From: Faecalicatena contorta
GTDB lineage: Bacteria > Bacillota > Clostridia > Lachnospirales > Lachnospiraceae
Length of the DNA: 64,000 nucleotides
Direction: 5' to 3'
Assembly: GCF_021531975.1 (NCBI RefSeq)
Contig: NZ_JAFBIY010000004.1
Location: 1-64,000, forward strand
In this document: piece after piece, positions 1 to 9,063 of the stretch
Layout of the letters: each line of letters begins with the position of its first letter
How positions within the stretch are numbered: the stretch's first letter is position 1
Made by a program: the position numbers and the translations under genes
The notes under the pieces: model-generated
The model's input: the letters and a program-made list of their open reading frames with translations, nothing else
The model's database searches: none
What the model was told of the DNA's origin: nothing

Positions 1-151
1 CGCCCCGAAGCTGTTAGAGCGCGAAAAACAGGCGTTGATTTATCGTCTGCTTTTCGCGCTCTTATAGATTCGTGGGCTAGTTGCAGGGGCGAATGCGTCG
101 AGGCACTTTCTCCTGCCGATACTGCGTGCCCCTTACTATACTAAATTTCCA
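1..151. repeat. Right end of a foldback repeat element (copy C, cut by the window edge)
   Basis: Non-coding. It holds the conserved core also found at 30745-30964 and 31300-31526: CCCGAAGCTGTTAGAG, then a stem-loop (17-31 pairing with 47-61, one mismatch), then CTCTTATAGATTCGTGG. The right terminus at 131-151 is CCTTACTATACTAAATTTCC plus A, the same terminus as at 23450-23470 and 31506-31526. The left half lies outside the window. Nothing else is seen between 152 and 248 apart from the leader of the next gene. Confidence 0.8.
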
Positions 152-248
152 CATTGCTATAGTTGTTATTCATTGCCCAGGCAGATATAATAAAAAAGAA
201 GTGCAGTTAGCTGAACTGTGTGAAAAATTGTAGCAGGATGGGAAAAAT

Positions 249-1094
249 ATGGGGAATAAGAAGCAGAAGATGGAATATTCACATGAGATTATCATGCCAA
301 ATGATGATATTCCTTTTAAAATGTTTATATTTGAGGGAAAGGATGGAAACTATGTCCGTGAAAAACACTGGCATCGTTCTATAGAAATATTTGCACTTTT
401 TGAGGGAGAACTTGAATTTTATGTGAACGAGAAAAGCTATCCGCTAAAGCCCGGTGAATTTATGCTTGTGAATTCTAATGAAGTGCATTCGATATCGGCA
501 AAAGAACAGAACTTGACAGTTGTGCTGCAGATTCCGCTTTCTACATTTGAAAAATATTATACAGATGAACAGTTTATCTATTTTTCACATAGCTCCAGGT
601 TGCAGGACGAAGAGTTGATGCAACTGATCGGGGATATGTATCACACTTATCTGAGGAAAGAATGTGGATACGAATTAAAAGTGCAGGGACAATTTTATAT
701 GCTGATTTATCTTCTGGTAACAAAATACCGAAAAACAGAGGTTGAACTTGAACTGGTGCGGCACACAAAGAAGCTGAACAGATTGTCGGCAATAACTACA
801 TATATGAAGGATAATTATACAAAAGATTTATCACTGGAAAGCCTGGCAAAAGTTTTTGGATATTCACCTACATACTTGTCACGAATGTTTCAGAAATACG
901 CAAAAACAAATTATAAGGTGTGTCTGGATCAGATAAGATTAGAGCATGCATATAAAGATTTGGTAAACAGTGAAACTTCTATTGGTGATATTGCAATTAA
1001 CAATGGATTTCCAAATAGTAAGGCATTCGCCAGAGTGTTTAAAGAAAAATATGGTATGTTGCCAAGTGAGTTTAGACACAAAATGGGGACGTAG
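249..1094 (+). CDS. AraC-family transcriptional regulator with N-terminal cupin sensor
   Basis: A 281-residue one-component regulator. Residues about 20-100 form a cupin sensor domain (HWHRSIEIFALFEGE, then a PGEFMLVNSNEVHS strand), the usual sugar-sensing module. Residues about 175-278 hold the two helix-turn-helix motifs of the AraC DNA-binding domain (SLESLAKVFGYSPTYLSRMF and IGDIAINNGFPNSKAFARVF). The gene lies directly upstream of, and in the same direction as, a sugar isomerase and xylulokinase, so it probably controls them; the effector is not known. The ribosome site (AGGATGGG) is weak. The last six codons lie in a 26-bp perfect inverted repeat, so the C-terminus RHKMGT is encoded by the left arm of the hairpin. 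Confidence 0.9.
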   Translation: MGNKKQKMEYSHEIIMPNDDIPFKMFIFEGKDGNYVREKHWHRSIEIFALFEGELEFYVNEKSYPLKPGEFMLVNSNEVHSISAKEQNLTVVLQIPLSTFEKYYTDEQFIYFSHSSRLQDEELMQLIGDMYHTYLRKECGYELKVQGQFYMLIYLLVTKYRKTEVELELVRHTKKLNRLSAITTYMKDNYTKDLSLESLAKVFGYSPTYLSRMFQKYAKTNYKVCLDQIRLEHAYKDLVNSETSIGDIAINNGFPNSKAFARVFKEKYGMLPSEFRHKMGT

Positions 1095-1129
1095 ACCTTT
1101 GCAAAAGGTCTACGTCCCCATTTTGTGTC
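1075..1129. repeat. 26-bp perfect inverted repeat overlapping the end of the AraC gene
   Basis: Positions 1075-1100 are the exact reverse complement of 1104-1129, with a 3-nt loop (GCA). The arm reads GACACAAAATGGGGACGTAG and continues ACCTTT. No T-run follows on either strand, so it is not a classic intrinsic terminator. It is unusually long and perfect for a regulatory hairpin; a REP-like or MITE-derived palindrome is possible. It may still act as an mRNA 3' end stabiliser. Confidence 0.9.
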
Positions 1130-1198
1130 TTCACACCTGAAAAAGACAAAAAAATACCATAAAATAGCTAAAAAAATGAACGCATATAGTGAAAAAAG

Positions 1199-1208
1199 TT
1201 GATATAAT
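1199..1208 (+). promoter_or_regulatory. Extended -10 promoter for the isomerase-xylulokinase operon
   Basis: TGATATAAT (TG at 1200-1201, TATAAT at 1203-1208) is an extended -10 box about 65 nt before the isomerase start. No convincing -35 box is present at the standard spacing, as expected for an activator-dependent promoter beside an AraC regulator. Confidence 0.5.
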
Positions 1209-1273
1209 GACATTAAAGAAATCGGAGAAAATATTACACTTTAATATTCTATTTATAAAAGGAGGAAATAAAA

Positions 1274-2758
1274 ATGAACAACATGCCAAAAGTAAAAATT
1301 GGAATTGTAGCGGTTAGCCGTGACTGTTTTCCGGAGAGTCTGTCAGTGAACAGAAGAAAGAATCTTGTGGAAGCTTATACGAAAAAGTATGGCGCAGATG
1401 ATATTTATGAATGCCCAATCTGTATTGTGGAGAGCGAAATCCATATGGTACAGGCTCTGGAGGACATTAAGAGAGCTGGATGTAATGCATTATGTGTATA
1501 TCTTGGAAACTTTGGACCAGAGATTTCTGAGACATTGCTTGCAAAGCATTTTGAGGGACCGAAGATGTTTGTTGCAGCGGCAGAAGAGACAGGAAATAAT
1601 CTGATTCAGGGTCGTGGAGATGCTTACTGTGGTATGCTGAATGCAAGTTACAATCTTAAGCTTCGTAATATCAAAGCTTATATTCCGGAATATCCGGTAG
1701 GTGATGCTGAGGAATGTGCAGATATGATTCATGAGTTCGTTCCGATTGCAAAGGCAATTGAGGGCCTGAATAACTTAAAGATCATCAGTTTTGGACCGCG
1801 TCCGCTTAATTTCCTTGCATGTAATGCACCAATCAAACAGCTTTACAACATTGGAGTTGAGATTGAGGAGAACTCAGAACTTGATCTTTTCGAAGCATTC
1901 AACAAACATGCAGGCGATGAGAGAATTCCGGCAATTGTTAAGGAAATGGAAGAGGAACTGGGAGAAGGAAATAAGAAACCAGAAGTTCTTGCAAAGTTGG
2001 CACAGTATGAGCTGACATTGAAAGACTGGGTAGAAGAGCACAGAGGATATCGTAAATATGTTGCTATCGCAGGAAAATGCTGGCCGGCATTCCAGACACA
2101 GTTTGGATTCGTACCATGCTATGTAAATAGCCGCCTGACAGCGCAGGGTATCCCGGTATCCTGTGAGGTGGATATCTATGGAGCACTGAGCGAGTTCATC
2201 GGAACAGTTGTAAGTAATGATACAGTAACACTTCTGGATATTAATAACTCCGTACCGAAGGATATGTTCAAAGAAGATATTGAAGGAAAATTCCCATATA
2301 CACATAAAGATACATTTATGGGATTCCACTGCGGAAATACAGCATCCAGCAAGCTGTCCTTCTGTGAGATGAAATATCAGCTCATTATGGCAAGAACATT
2401 GCCGGAAGAAGTGACACAGGGAACACTGGAAGGTGATATCGTTCCTGGCGATATTACATTCTTCCGTCTGCAGAGCACAGCAGACTGCAAGCTGCGTGCA
2501 TACATAGCTCATGGTGAGGTCCTTCCGGTTGCTACACGTTCCTTTGGTGCAATTGGTGTATTCGCAATTCCAGAAATGGGAAGATTCTACCGTCATGTAC
2601 TGATTGAAAGAGGATTTCCGCATCACGGAGCAGTTGCATTCGGACACTTTGGAAAAGCATTGTTTGAAGTATTCAAATATATTGGTGTTCCGGTTGAAGA
2701 GATTGGTTACAATCAGCCGGCAGGCGTAAGATACCCGACAGAGAACCCATGGGGCTAA
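1274..2758 (+). CDS. L-fucose/L-arabinose isomerase-family sugar isomerase
   Basis: A 494-residue cytoplasmic ketol isomerase-like protein. The N-terminal half (IGIVAVSRDCFPESL, then CNALCVYLGNFGPE) has the Rossmann-like layout of the FucI/AraA superfamily, and the C-terminal half carries likely metal ligands: Glu in CEVDIYG (about residue 297), Asp in LLDINNS (about 322) and a His-rich GFPHHGAVAFGHFG segment (about 448-460). These assignments come from the family, not from alignment here. The gene has a strong AGGAGG and is followed 25 bp later by xylulokinase, so the pair should isomerise and phosphorylate a sugar. The exact aldose (fucose, arabinose, xylose or other) cannot be read from the sequence. 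Confidence 0.8.
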   Translation: MNNMPKVKIGIVAVSRDCFPESLSVNRRKNLVEAYTKKYGADDIYECPICIVESEIHMVQALEDIKRAGCNALCVYLGNFGPEISETLLAKHFEGPKMFVAAAEETGNNLIQGRGDAYCGMLNASYNLKLRNIKAYIPEYPVGDAEECADMIHEFVPIAKAIEGLNNLKIISFGPRPLNFLACNAPIKQLYNIGVEIEENSELDLFEAFNKHAGDERIPAIVKEMEEELGEGNKKPEVLAKLAQYELTLKDWVEEHRGYRKYVAIAGKCWPAFQTQFGFVPCYVNSRLTAQGIPVSCEVDIYGALSEFIGTVVSNDTVTLLDINNSVPKDMFKEDIEGKFPYTHKDTFMGFHCGNTASSKLSFCEMKYQLIMARTLPEEVTQGTLEGDIVPGDITFFRLQSTADCKLRAYIAHGEVLPVATRSFGAIGVFAIPEMGRFYRHVLIERGFPHHGAVAFGHFGKALFEVFKYIGVPVEEIGYNQPAGVRYPTENPWG

Positions 2759-2783
2759 TATTTAACCAGGCAGGAGGAATAAG

Positions 2784-4241
2784 ATGCTGTATATAGGTGT
2801 TGATCTCGGAACATCAGCAGTGAAGCTTCTGATGATGGACGAAAATGGAAATATTAAGAAAATCGTATCCAGGGAATATCCACTTTTCTTCCCACATCCG
2901 GGCTGGTCAGAACAGAACCCGGAGGACTGGTTTGCACAGTCGATGGAAGGAATCAAAGAGTTGACGGCAGAATGTGATAAATCACAGGTTGCCGGAATCA
3001 GCTTTGGCGGTCAGATGCATGGCCTTGTTGCGCTGGATGCAGAAGATTGTGTCATTCGCCCGGCTATTCTGTGGAATGATGGACGTACCGGAAAAGAGAC
3101 GGATTATCTAAATGAGGTGATCGGCAAGGAGAAGCTGTCCGAATATACAGCGAATATTGCATTTGCCGGATTTACGGCTCCGAAGATTCTCTGGATGAAG
3201 GAAAATGAACCGGAGAATTATGCGAAGATTGCAAAGATCATGCTTCCAAAGGACTACCTTGCATATAAGCTGTCAGGAGCATTCTGCACAGATGTATCTG
3301 ATGCATCCGGTATGCTTCTGATGGATGTTAAGAACCGTTGCTGGTCCAGAGAAATGCTGGACATCTGCGGTGTTACGGAAGAGATGCTTCCAAAGCTTTA
3401 TGAAAGCTATGAGGTGGTTGGTACTCTGAAAGAAGAGATTGCTGCAGAGCTCGGGTTATCTGCTGATGTAAAAGTGATTGCCGGTGCAGGAGATAATGCG
3501 GCTGCAGCAGTAGGTACCGGAACAGTAGGTGACGGTATGTGCAATATTTCACTGGGAACATCCGGAACGATTTTTATTTCCAGTAAAAAATTTGGTGTAG
3601 ATGAGAACAATGCACTGCATTCTTTTGCCCATGCGGACGGCAATTATCACCTAATGGGATGTATGCTCAGTGCGGCATCCTGTAATAAGTGGTGGAATGA
3701 GGAGATACTGAAGACGAAGGATTTTGCTGCGGAACAGAAGAATATTACAAAGCTTGGAGAAAACAATGTATTTTATCTTCCATATCTTATGGGAGAGCGT
3801 TCTCCACATAATAATCCGGACGCAAGAGCCATGTTTATCGGTATGTCTATGGATACGACAAGAGAAGATATGACACAGGCAGTACTGGAAGGTGTTGCAT
3901 TTGGCCTTCGGGATTCTCTGGAGGTGGCAAGAAGTCTTGGTATTCAGATCGAGCGTACGAAAATCTGCGGAGGCGGTGCAAAGAGTCCGCTCTGGAAGAA
4001 GATGATCGCCAACATCATGAATATGAAGGTGGATGTCATTGAAAGTGAGGAAGGTCCGGCACTTGGCGGAGCTATGCTGGCGGCAGTTGGATGTGGTGAA
4101 TATCCGGATGTTGAAACGATTGCAGAGAGGCTTGTAAAAGTAGTAGATACAGTGGAGCCAGAGCCGGAGCTGGTCGCAAAATACGAAGAACGCTATCAGA
4201 AGTTCAAAAAGATCTATCCAACAGTGAAGGAATTATTTTAA
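2784..4241 (+). CDS. xylB: Xylulokinase (FGGY carbohydrate kinase)
   Basis: A 485-residue FGGY kinase, normal length for XylB. It shows the N-terminal phosphate loop IGVDLGTSAVKLL, the xylulokinase stretch SFGGQMHGLVALD and ILWNDGRT, the catalytic-base region GAGDNAAAAVGTG (Asp at about 237), the second phosphate motif SLGTSGTIF and the adenosine motif CGGGAKSPLWKKM. It phosphorylates D-xylulose or a related ketose using ATP and feeds the pentose phosphate route. It is the second gene of the isomerase operon, with AGGAGG just before the start, and is followed by an intrinsic terminator. Kinase family is certain; strict substrate is an inference. Confidence 0.9.
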   Translation: MLYIGVDLGTSAVKLLMMDENGNIKKIVSREYPLFFPHPGWSEQNPEDWFAQSMEGIKELTAECDKSQVAGISFGGQMHGLVALDAEDCVIRPAILWNDGRTGKETDYLNEVIGKEKLSEYTANIAFAGFTAPKILWMKENEPENYAKIAKIMLPKDYLAYKLSGAFCTDVSDASGMLLMDVKNRCWSREMLDICGVTEEMLPKLYESYEVVGTLKEEIAAELGLSADVKVIAGAGDNAAAAVGTGTVGDGMCNISLGTSGTIFISSKKFGVDENNALHSFAHADGNYHLMGCMLSAASCNKWWNEEILKTKDFAAEQKNITKLGENNVFYLPYLMGERSPHNNPDARAMFIGMSMDTTREDMTQAVLEGVAFGLRDSLEVARSLGIQIERTKICGGGAKSPLWKKMIANIMNMKVDVIESEEGPALGGAMLAAVGCGEYPDVETIAERLVKVVDTVEPEPELVAKYEERYQKFKKIYPTVKELF

Positions 4242-4257
4242 CAGATATATAAAAGGA

Positions 4258-4291
4258 GGGCAGACTGCAGTGTACGCAGCCTGCCCTTTTT
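4258..4291 (+). terminator. Intrinsic terminator after xylB
   Basis: GGGCAG-A-CTGC pairs with GCAG-C-CTGCCC and is followed by five T residues. It closes the isomerase-kinase operon and rules out an upstream start for the next gene, because an earlier in-frame ATG at 4270 lies inside this hairpin. Confidence 0.85.
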
Positions 4292-4332
4292 GTGATATAA
4301 TGAATAAAATCTGGTCAGAAAGGAAGAAGAGC

Positions 4333-4818
4333 ATGAGAAGAAAAAACAGAGAAGTGACGGAATTTGACAGGATAAGAGAAATTATCGACGGAGTAAAGGT
4401 TGCAAGACTTGGAATGAATGACAATGGGAAAGTATATGTTGTTCCGATGAATTATGGATATGAAACAGGTGAAAGTAAGGAACTTGTCTTTTATTTCCAC
4501 TGTGCGAAGGTGGGAAGAAAAATCGATGTGTTGAAAGAAAATCCGCAGGTATGTCTGGAGCTGGACGGATGCCATGAGCTGCTTAGAGCAGAGGTGCCCT
4601 GCGCATACAGTTATTATTTTGCCAGCCTGATTGGAAACGGTGAGGTCGAATTTGTAGAGAATATGAAGGAGAAAGAATACGCTCTTTCTATGATTATGAA
4701 GCATCAGACAGGCAAGAATTTCCAGATATTTGATGAAAAGCTTCTGGATGCAGTCTGCATTTTAAAAATCCGGTTGAAAGATTACGAAGTGAAAGAACAC
4801 AGAAAATTTATGAATTGA
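4333..4818 (+). CDS. Pyridoxamine 5'-phosphate oxidase-like (NimA-type) flavoprotein
   Basis: A 161-residue protein of the split-barrel flavin-binding family. The start at 4333 is chosen because AGGAAGAAG lies just ahead of it and the longer reading frame begins inside the xylB terminator. Typical family stretches are KVARLGMNDNGKVYVVPMNY, FYFHCAKVGRKIDVLKENP, VCLELDG and ASLIGNGEVEFV. The family includes nitroimidazole reductases (Nim) and heme or F420/FMN-binding proteins; conserved use here is an unspecified FMN-dependent reduction. It appears to be transcribed alone, between two operons. Confidence 0.8.
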   Translation: MRRKNREVTEFDRIREIIDGVKVARLGMNDNGKVYVVPMNYGYETGESKELVFYFHCAKVGRKIDVLKENPQVCLELDGCHELLRAEVPCAYSYYFASLIGNGEVEFVENMKEKEYALSMIMKHQTGKNFQIFDEKLLDAVCILKIRLKDYEVKEHRKFMN

Positions 4819-4850
4819 ATAAGTTAGTGCTTTAAACTGACAGAGCGTTG

Positions 4851-4859
4851 TGATATAAT
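4851..4859 (+). promoter_or_regulatory. Extended -10 promoter for the ior operon
   Basis: TGATATAAT at 4851-4859 gives a TGnTATAAT extended -10 box 56 nt before iorA. The -35 region is poor (CTTTAA-like), in line with extended -10 promoters. Confidence 0.5.
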
Positions 4860-4914
4860 ATCTTCATGTGTATTATCATATATTTGTCAGGAATACGGAA
4901 AGGATGAAAATAGG

Positions 4915-6663
4915 ATGTCAGAAAAAGTAATTATGCTCGGTAATGAAGCGATTGCCAGGGGAGCTTATGAGGCGGGTGTTAAAGTGTCCGCTGCATATCC
5001 GGGAACGCCAAGTACCGAAATCAGCGAATATCTTGTGCAGTATAAGGATGATCTTTACTGCGAGTGGTCACCGAATGAAAAGGTGGCAACAGAAGTAGCC
5101 ATAGGAGCTTCTGTAGCAGGTGTGCGTGCCATGTCCTGTATGAAGCATGTGGGATTTAATGTGGCTGCAGACCCGGCATATACAGTATCTTATATGGGAG
5201 TGAACGGTGGTCTGGTTATTGTTGTAGCGGATGATCCGGGACTTTACAGTTCACAGAATGAACAGGATACGAGAATGGTAGCCCGCGCTGCACAGCTTCC
5301 GGTTCTGGAGCCGTCTGACAGTGCAGAGGCAAAAGAGTATATGAAGCTGGCCTTTGAACTGAGTGAAAAGTTTGATCGCCCGTTTGTATATCGTACTACA
5401 ACAAGACTCGCACATTCCCAGGGACTGGTAGAACTGTGTGACAGAGAAGAACCAGAGGATAAGCCATATGTGAAGGATATCCGCAAGACGGTCATGATGC
5501 CGGGAAATGCAAAGCTTCGCCATGTAGAGATTGAGAAACGGAATCTTGAGCTTGCCGAGGCGGCAAATACACTGCCGATCAATACGGTAGAAATGAAAGA
5601 TACAAAAATCGGTGTCATTACAAGTGGTATTCCATACCAGTATGTAAAGGAAGCTCTTCCGGAAGCTTCCGTGTTAAAACTTGGTCTGGTCAATCCGCTT
5701 CCGAAGAAGTTGATTGAGGAATTTGCGGCAAAGGTTGAGACATTATATATCGTAGAAGAACTGGATCCGGTCATTGAAGAACAGGTAAAATCCTGGGGAA
5801 TTAAGGCAATCGGTAAGGAGATCTTCACGGTTCAGGGTGAATACAGTGCAAATATGATCCGAAAAGCCATCCGGAAAGAAGAGCTGGATATAAAAGCACC
5901 AGCTGCAGCTCCGGGAAGGCCTCCGATTCTTTGCCCGGGATGTCCGCACAGAAGTGTTTATTATGTATTAAACAAACTGAAATTACATGCGGCAGGAGAT
6001 ATTGGCTGTTATACGCTTGGAGCAGTTGCACCGCTTAGCGTGGTAGATACAACGATCTGTATGGGAGCAAGTATTTCCAGTCTTCACGGTATGGAGAAGG
6101 CGAAAGGAAAGGATTATATCAAGAACTGGGTTGCAGTGATCGGTGATTCTACATTTTTACATACAGGTGTCAACTCACTGATGAACATGATGTACAACAA
6201 GGCAACAGGAACGGTCATGATCCTGGATAATTCCACGACTGGTATGACCGGTCATCAGGATCATGCAGCAACAGGAAAGACTCTGCAGGGTGAACCTACA
6301 TGGGCGATTGATATTCCGGCACTTTGCCGTGCCATCGGTGTGAAGAATGTAATCGAAGTGAATGCATTTGACATTGAGACGCTCGAAAAGGTTGTAAAAG
6401 AAGAGGTGGCAAAGGACGAGGTATCTGTCATCATTACAAAGACACCTTGTGTCCTGTTAAGTAAGGCAAAGAAACCGCTTTATGTTGCACATTCGGATAA
6501 ATGTAAGAAATGTGGCATGTGTATGAAGCCAGGATGTCCGGCAATGACAAAGAATCCGGACGGAACGATTCATATTGACGATACAATGTGTACCGGCTGT
6601 GGATTATGCGAGAGCTTGTGCAAATTTCATGCAATCGAGCTGGTAAAGGAGGGTGACAGATAA
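4915..6663 (+). CDS. iorA: Indolepyruvate:ferredoxin oxidoreductase, alpha subunit
   Basis: A 582-residue subunit, normal for the family. It oxidatively decarboxylates aryl-pyruvates (indolepyruvate, phenylpyruvate, hydroxyphenylpyruvate) to aryl-acetyl-CoA with reduced ferredoxin. Seen in order: the pyrimidine-binding N-domain (NEAIARGAYEAGVKVSAAYP), a middle transketolase-C-like domain, LCPGCPHRSVYYVLNKL, the thiamine diphosphate motif VIGDSTFLHTGVNSLMNMMY (about 405-425) and two C-terminal ferredoxin clusters, CKKCGMCMKPGCP and CTGCGLCESLC (about 528-572). It overlaps iorB by one base (TAATG). With paaK downstream, the thioester product can be turned to the free acid. Confidence 0.95.
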   Translation: MSEKVIMLGNEAIARGAYEAGVKVSAAYPGTPSTEISEYLVQYKDDLYCEWSPNEKVATEVAIGASVAGVRAMSCMKHVGFNVAADPAYTVSYMGVNGGLVIVVADDPGLYSSQNEQDTRMVARAAQLPVLEPSDSAEAKEYMKLAFELSEKFDRPFVYRTTTRLAHSQGLVELCDREEPEDKPYVKDIRKTVMMPGNAKLRHVEIEKRNLELAEAANTLPINTVEMKDTKIGVITSGIPYQYVKEALPEASVLKLGLVNPLPKKLIEEFAAKVETLYIVEELDPVIEEQVKSWGIKAIGKEIFTVQGEYSANMIRKAIRKEELDIKAPAAAPGRPPILCPGCPHRSVYYVLNKLKLHAAGDIGCYTLGAVAPLSVVDTTICMGASISSLHGMEKAKGKDYIKNWVAVIGDSTFLHTGVNSLMNMMYNKATGTVMILDNSTTGMTGHQDHAATGKTLQGEPTWAIDIPALCRAIGVKNVIEVNAFDIETLEKVVKEEVAKDEVSVIITKTPCVLLSKAKKPLYVAHSDKCKKCGMCMKPGCPAMTKNPDGTIHIDDTMCTGCGLCESLCKFHAIELVKEGDR

Positions 6664-7241
6664 TGGCAACAAAGAATATTATGATTGTCGGCGTAGGCGG
6701 ACAGGGAACTCTTCTTACAAGCAGAATTCTCGGAGGACTTGCGATCCGGGGAGGGTATGATGTGAAGCTTTCCGAGGTGCATGGAATGGCACAGAGAGGA
6801 GGAAGTGTTGTAACATTTGTTCGTTATGGTGAGAATGTTGCAGAGCCGATCGTAGAAGAAGGACAGGCAGATGTTATTATCGCATTTGAACGTCTGGAGG
6901 CTCTCAGATATGCACATTTCCTCAAAAAAGACGGTGTTTTGATCGTCAATGACTGGAGAATTGATCCCATGCCGGTCGTGATCGGTGCGGCAGAGTATCC
7001 GGAGAATATCATTGAGAACTTAAAGAAAGAACATAAAGTCTATACGGTAAACGCAACAGAAGAATCGAAGAAGCTTGGCAATCCAAGAGTATTTAATCTG
7101 ATCGTTCTTGGAATCGCAGCACAGCATATGGATTTTACAAAAGAACAGTGGTATGACGTGATCGAACATACCGTACCACCAAAGACAATCGAGATCAACA
7201 AGCAGGCATTTGATGTGGGATACCAGCTTGTGTCTGAATAA
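6663..7241 (+). CDS. iorB: Indolepyruvate:ferredoxin oxidoreductase, beta subunit
   Basis: A 192-residue gamma-type subunit of 2-oxoacid:ferredoxin oxidoreductases. It begins with GVGGQGTLLTSRILGG and contains LSEVHGMAQRGGSVVTFVRY, both hallmarks of the domain. It forms the IorAB complex with the preceding gene, to which it is translationally coupled (stop and start share one base). Full length for the family. Thirty bp separate it from paaK. Confidence 0.95.
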   Translation: MATKNIMIVGVGGQGTLLTSRILGGLAIRGGYDVKLSEVHGMAQRGGSVVTFVRYGENVAEPIVEEGQADVIIAFERLEALRYAHFLKKDGVLIVNDWRIDPMPVVIGAAEYPENIIENLKKEHKVYTVNATEESKKLGNPRVFNLIVLGIAAQHMDFTKEQWYDVIEHTVPPKTIEINKQAFDVGYQLVSE

Positions 7242-7271
7242 AGGAACAAAAATAGACAAGGAGTTGAAGAA

Positions 7272-8603
7272 ATGGCAAAAATAGCATTAGAGAACTGGCA
7301 GGAACTGATCCGCGATCCGAAGATCGAATGTATGAGCAGAGATGAAATGACCGCATTGCAGAGTGAACGTCTGGTAAAACAGGTAAAGAACGTGTATGAG
7401 AACGTATCATTTTATCGTAAGAAAATGGATGAGCTTGGGGTAGAGCCTGGTGATATCAGAGGAGTTGAAGATATTAACAAGCTTCCGTTCACGACAAAAG
7501 AAGATTTGAGAGACAATTATCCATTTGGACTTCTGGCAGTTCCACAGGAGAAGATCGCCAGAGTGCAGGGTACATCCGGAACGACAGGAAAACTGACTCT
7601 CGCATCTTATACCCAGAAGGACGTTGATGTATGGGGCGAGTGTGTTGCCAGAGGACTTACGATGGCAGGACTTACCAGTGCAGACCGTCTTCATGTATGT
7701 TATGGTTATGGACTTTTTACAGGAGGTATGGGACTGGACCTTGGCGCACGTGCTCTTGGAGCAATGGCGATTCCAATGTCTGCAGGTAATACAAAGCGTC
7801 AGCTTATGTGCATGGAAGACTTTGGCGCAACAGCATTTGCCTGCACACCTTCTTATGCATTATATCTTGCAGAAGCAGCTCAGGAAGCAGGTGTTGTAGA
7901 CCGCCTTCAGCTGAAGGCAGGAATCAACGGTGCAGAGCCGTGGACAGATGAGATGAGAAAGAAGATTGAAGATGGACTGAATGTAAACAGTTTTGATATT
8001 TATGGCCTGTGCGAGATTACAGGTCCAGGTGTTGCAATGGATTGTATCCATCATAAGGGATTACATGTATACGAAGATTATTTCTATCCGGAGGTTCTGA
8101 ATCCGGCAGATCAGACTCCATGTGCAGATGGGGAGACCGGTGAACTTGTATTCACAACGCTTGCAAAAGAGGGTATGCCGCTTCTTCGTTACCGTACAAA
8201 AGACCTTACAAGCATTGATCACAGCCCGTGTGAATGTGGAAGAACACTTCCGAGAATCCAGAAGTTTACCGGACGTACAGATGATATGAAAGTCATCCGT
8301 GGTGTCAACGTATTCCCGACTCAGGTAGAAGCAGCTCTTCTTTCTATTGGCGGCGGTGTAGCACCTCACTATATGATGATCGTAGACAGAGAGAATAACC
8401 TGGATGTACTTACTGTTATGGTAGAAGTGGACGAAAAATACTTCTCAGATGAGATCCGTAAGCTGGATGAGCTGAAGAATAAAGTCGGTGCGGTTCTCAA
8501 GCAGGCACTGGGTGTAGGAGTTAAGGTAAAACTTGTTGAGCCTAAGACAATTCAGAGAAGTGAAGGAAAAGCAAAACGTGTCATTGATAACAGAGGTTTA
8601 TAA
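7272..8603 (+). CDS. paaK: Phenylacetate-CoA ligase-family enzyme
   Basis: A 443-residue AMP-forming aryl-acetate:CoA ligase. The adenylate motif VQGTSGTTGKLTLASYTQ sits near residues 97-115, FDIYGLCEITGPG near 239-250, YRTKDLT near 310 and the C-terminal lysine region QRSEGKAKRVIDNRG near the end. It lies in the iorAB operon; in this setting the ligase is thought to run toward aryl-acetate or to prime it, linking IorAB to energy balance. The direction is inference. A four-cysteine-like CECGRTLPRIQ segment is also typical of PaaK. Confidence 0.92.
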   Translation: MAKIALENWQELIRDPKIECMSRDEMTALQSERLVKQVKNVYENVSFYRKKMDELGVEPGDIRGVEDINKLPFTTKEDLRDNYPFGLLAVPQEKIARVQGTSGTTGKLTLASYTQKDVDVWGECVARGLTMAGLTSADRLHVCYGYGLFTGGMGLDLGARALGAMAIPMSAGNTKRQLMCMEDFGATAFACTPSYALYLAEAAQEAGVVDRLQLKAGINGAEPWTDEMRKKIEDGLNVNSFDIYGLCEITGPGVAMDCIHHKGLHVYEDYFYPEVLNPADQTPCADGETGELVFTTLAKEGMPLLRYRTKDLTSIDHSPCECGRTLPRIQKFTGRTDDMKVIRGVNVFPTQVEAALLSIGGGVAPHYMMIVDRENNLDVLTVMVEVDEKYFSDEIRKLDELKNKVGAVLKQALGVGVKVKLVEPKTIQRSEGKAKRVIDNRGL

Positions 8604-8617
8604 AAGGAGGGAATAAA

Positions 8618-9061
8618 ATGGGTACAAGTAATACAATTCAGCAGTTATCTGTATTTTTGGAGAACAGAGAAGGACGTCTGGACGAAGTGTTAAAAGTGCT
8701 GGCTGAGAATGAGGTTAATATCGTTGCATTAAGCCTTGCTGATACTTCTGATTATGGAATGCTCCGTATGATTGTTTCAGAACCACAGAAGGGTCGGACG
8801 GCACTGAAAGAAGAAGGCATTACCGCCATGCTGACAGATGTTGTTGCTCTTCGAGTACCACATGCTACAGGCTCTCTTAGCAAAGCGATGCATTATCTGG
8901 TGACAGGCGGAGTAAATGTGGAGTATATGTACGCATTTGCAAACGGAAATGATGCTGCAGCAGTGTTAAAGAGTGATGATCCGGGTAAGGTCGTTGAAAT
9001 CTTAAAGGATAATGGCTTCGATGTATATAGTGCAGATGAAGCATATCGTGCAAATCAGTAA
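8618..9061 (+). CDS. Tandem ACT-domain protein
   Basis: A 147-residue protein made of two ACT domains (about 7-70 and 77-145), the first opening with QLSVFLENREGRLDEVLKVL and the second with GSLSKAMHYLVTGGVNVEY. ACT pairs bind amino acids allosterically. This form is repeatedly found next to paaK and iorAB in anaerobes and probably senses an aromatic amino acid, but it has no catalytic domain. Strong AAAGGAGGG ribosome site; 14 bp after paaK and 2 bp before the transporter gene. Confidence 0.9.
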   Translation: MGTSNTIQQLSVFLENREGRLDEVLKVLAENEVNIVALSLADTSDYGMLRMIVSEPQKGRTALKEEGITAMLTDVVALRVPHATGSLSKAMHYLVTGGVNVEYMYAFANGNDAAAVLKSDDPGKVVEILKDNGFDVYSADEAYRANQ

Positions 9062-9063
9062 AA

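Noticed and set aside
1-151. Known ribozyme, riboswitch or tRNA-like gene in the conserved repeat core
   Set aside because: I checked by eye for hammerhead, pistol and tRNA signatures; none fits. GTTAGAGC and GATTCG resemble tRNA words by chance, and no acceptor stem or T-arm is present.
1874-2647. 257-codon open frame antisense to the sugar isomerase
   Set aside because: Cys/His/Ile-rich translation with no domain, no ribosome site; shadow of the real gene.
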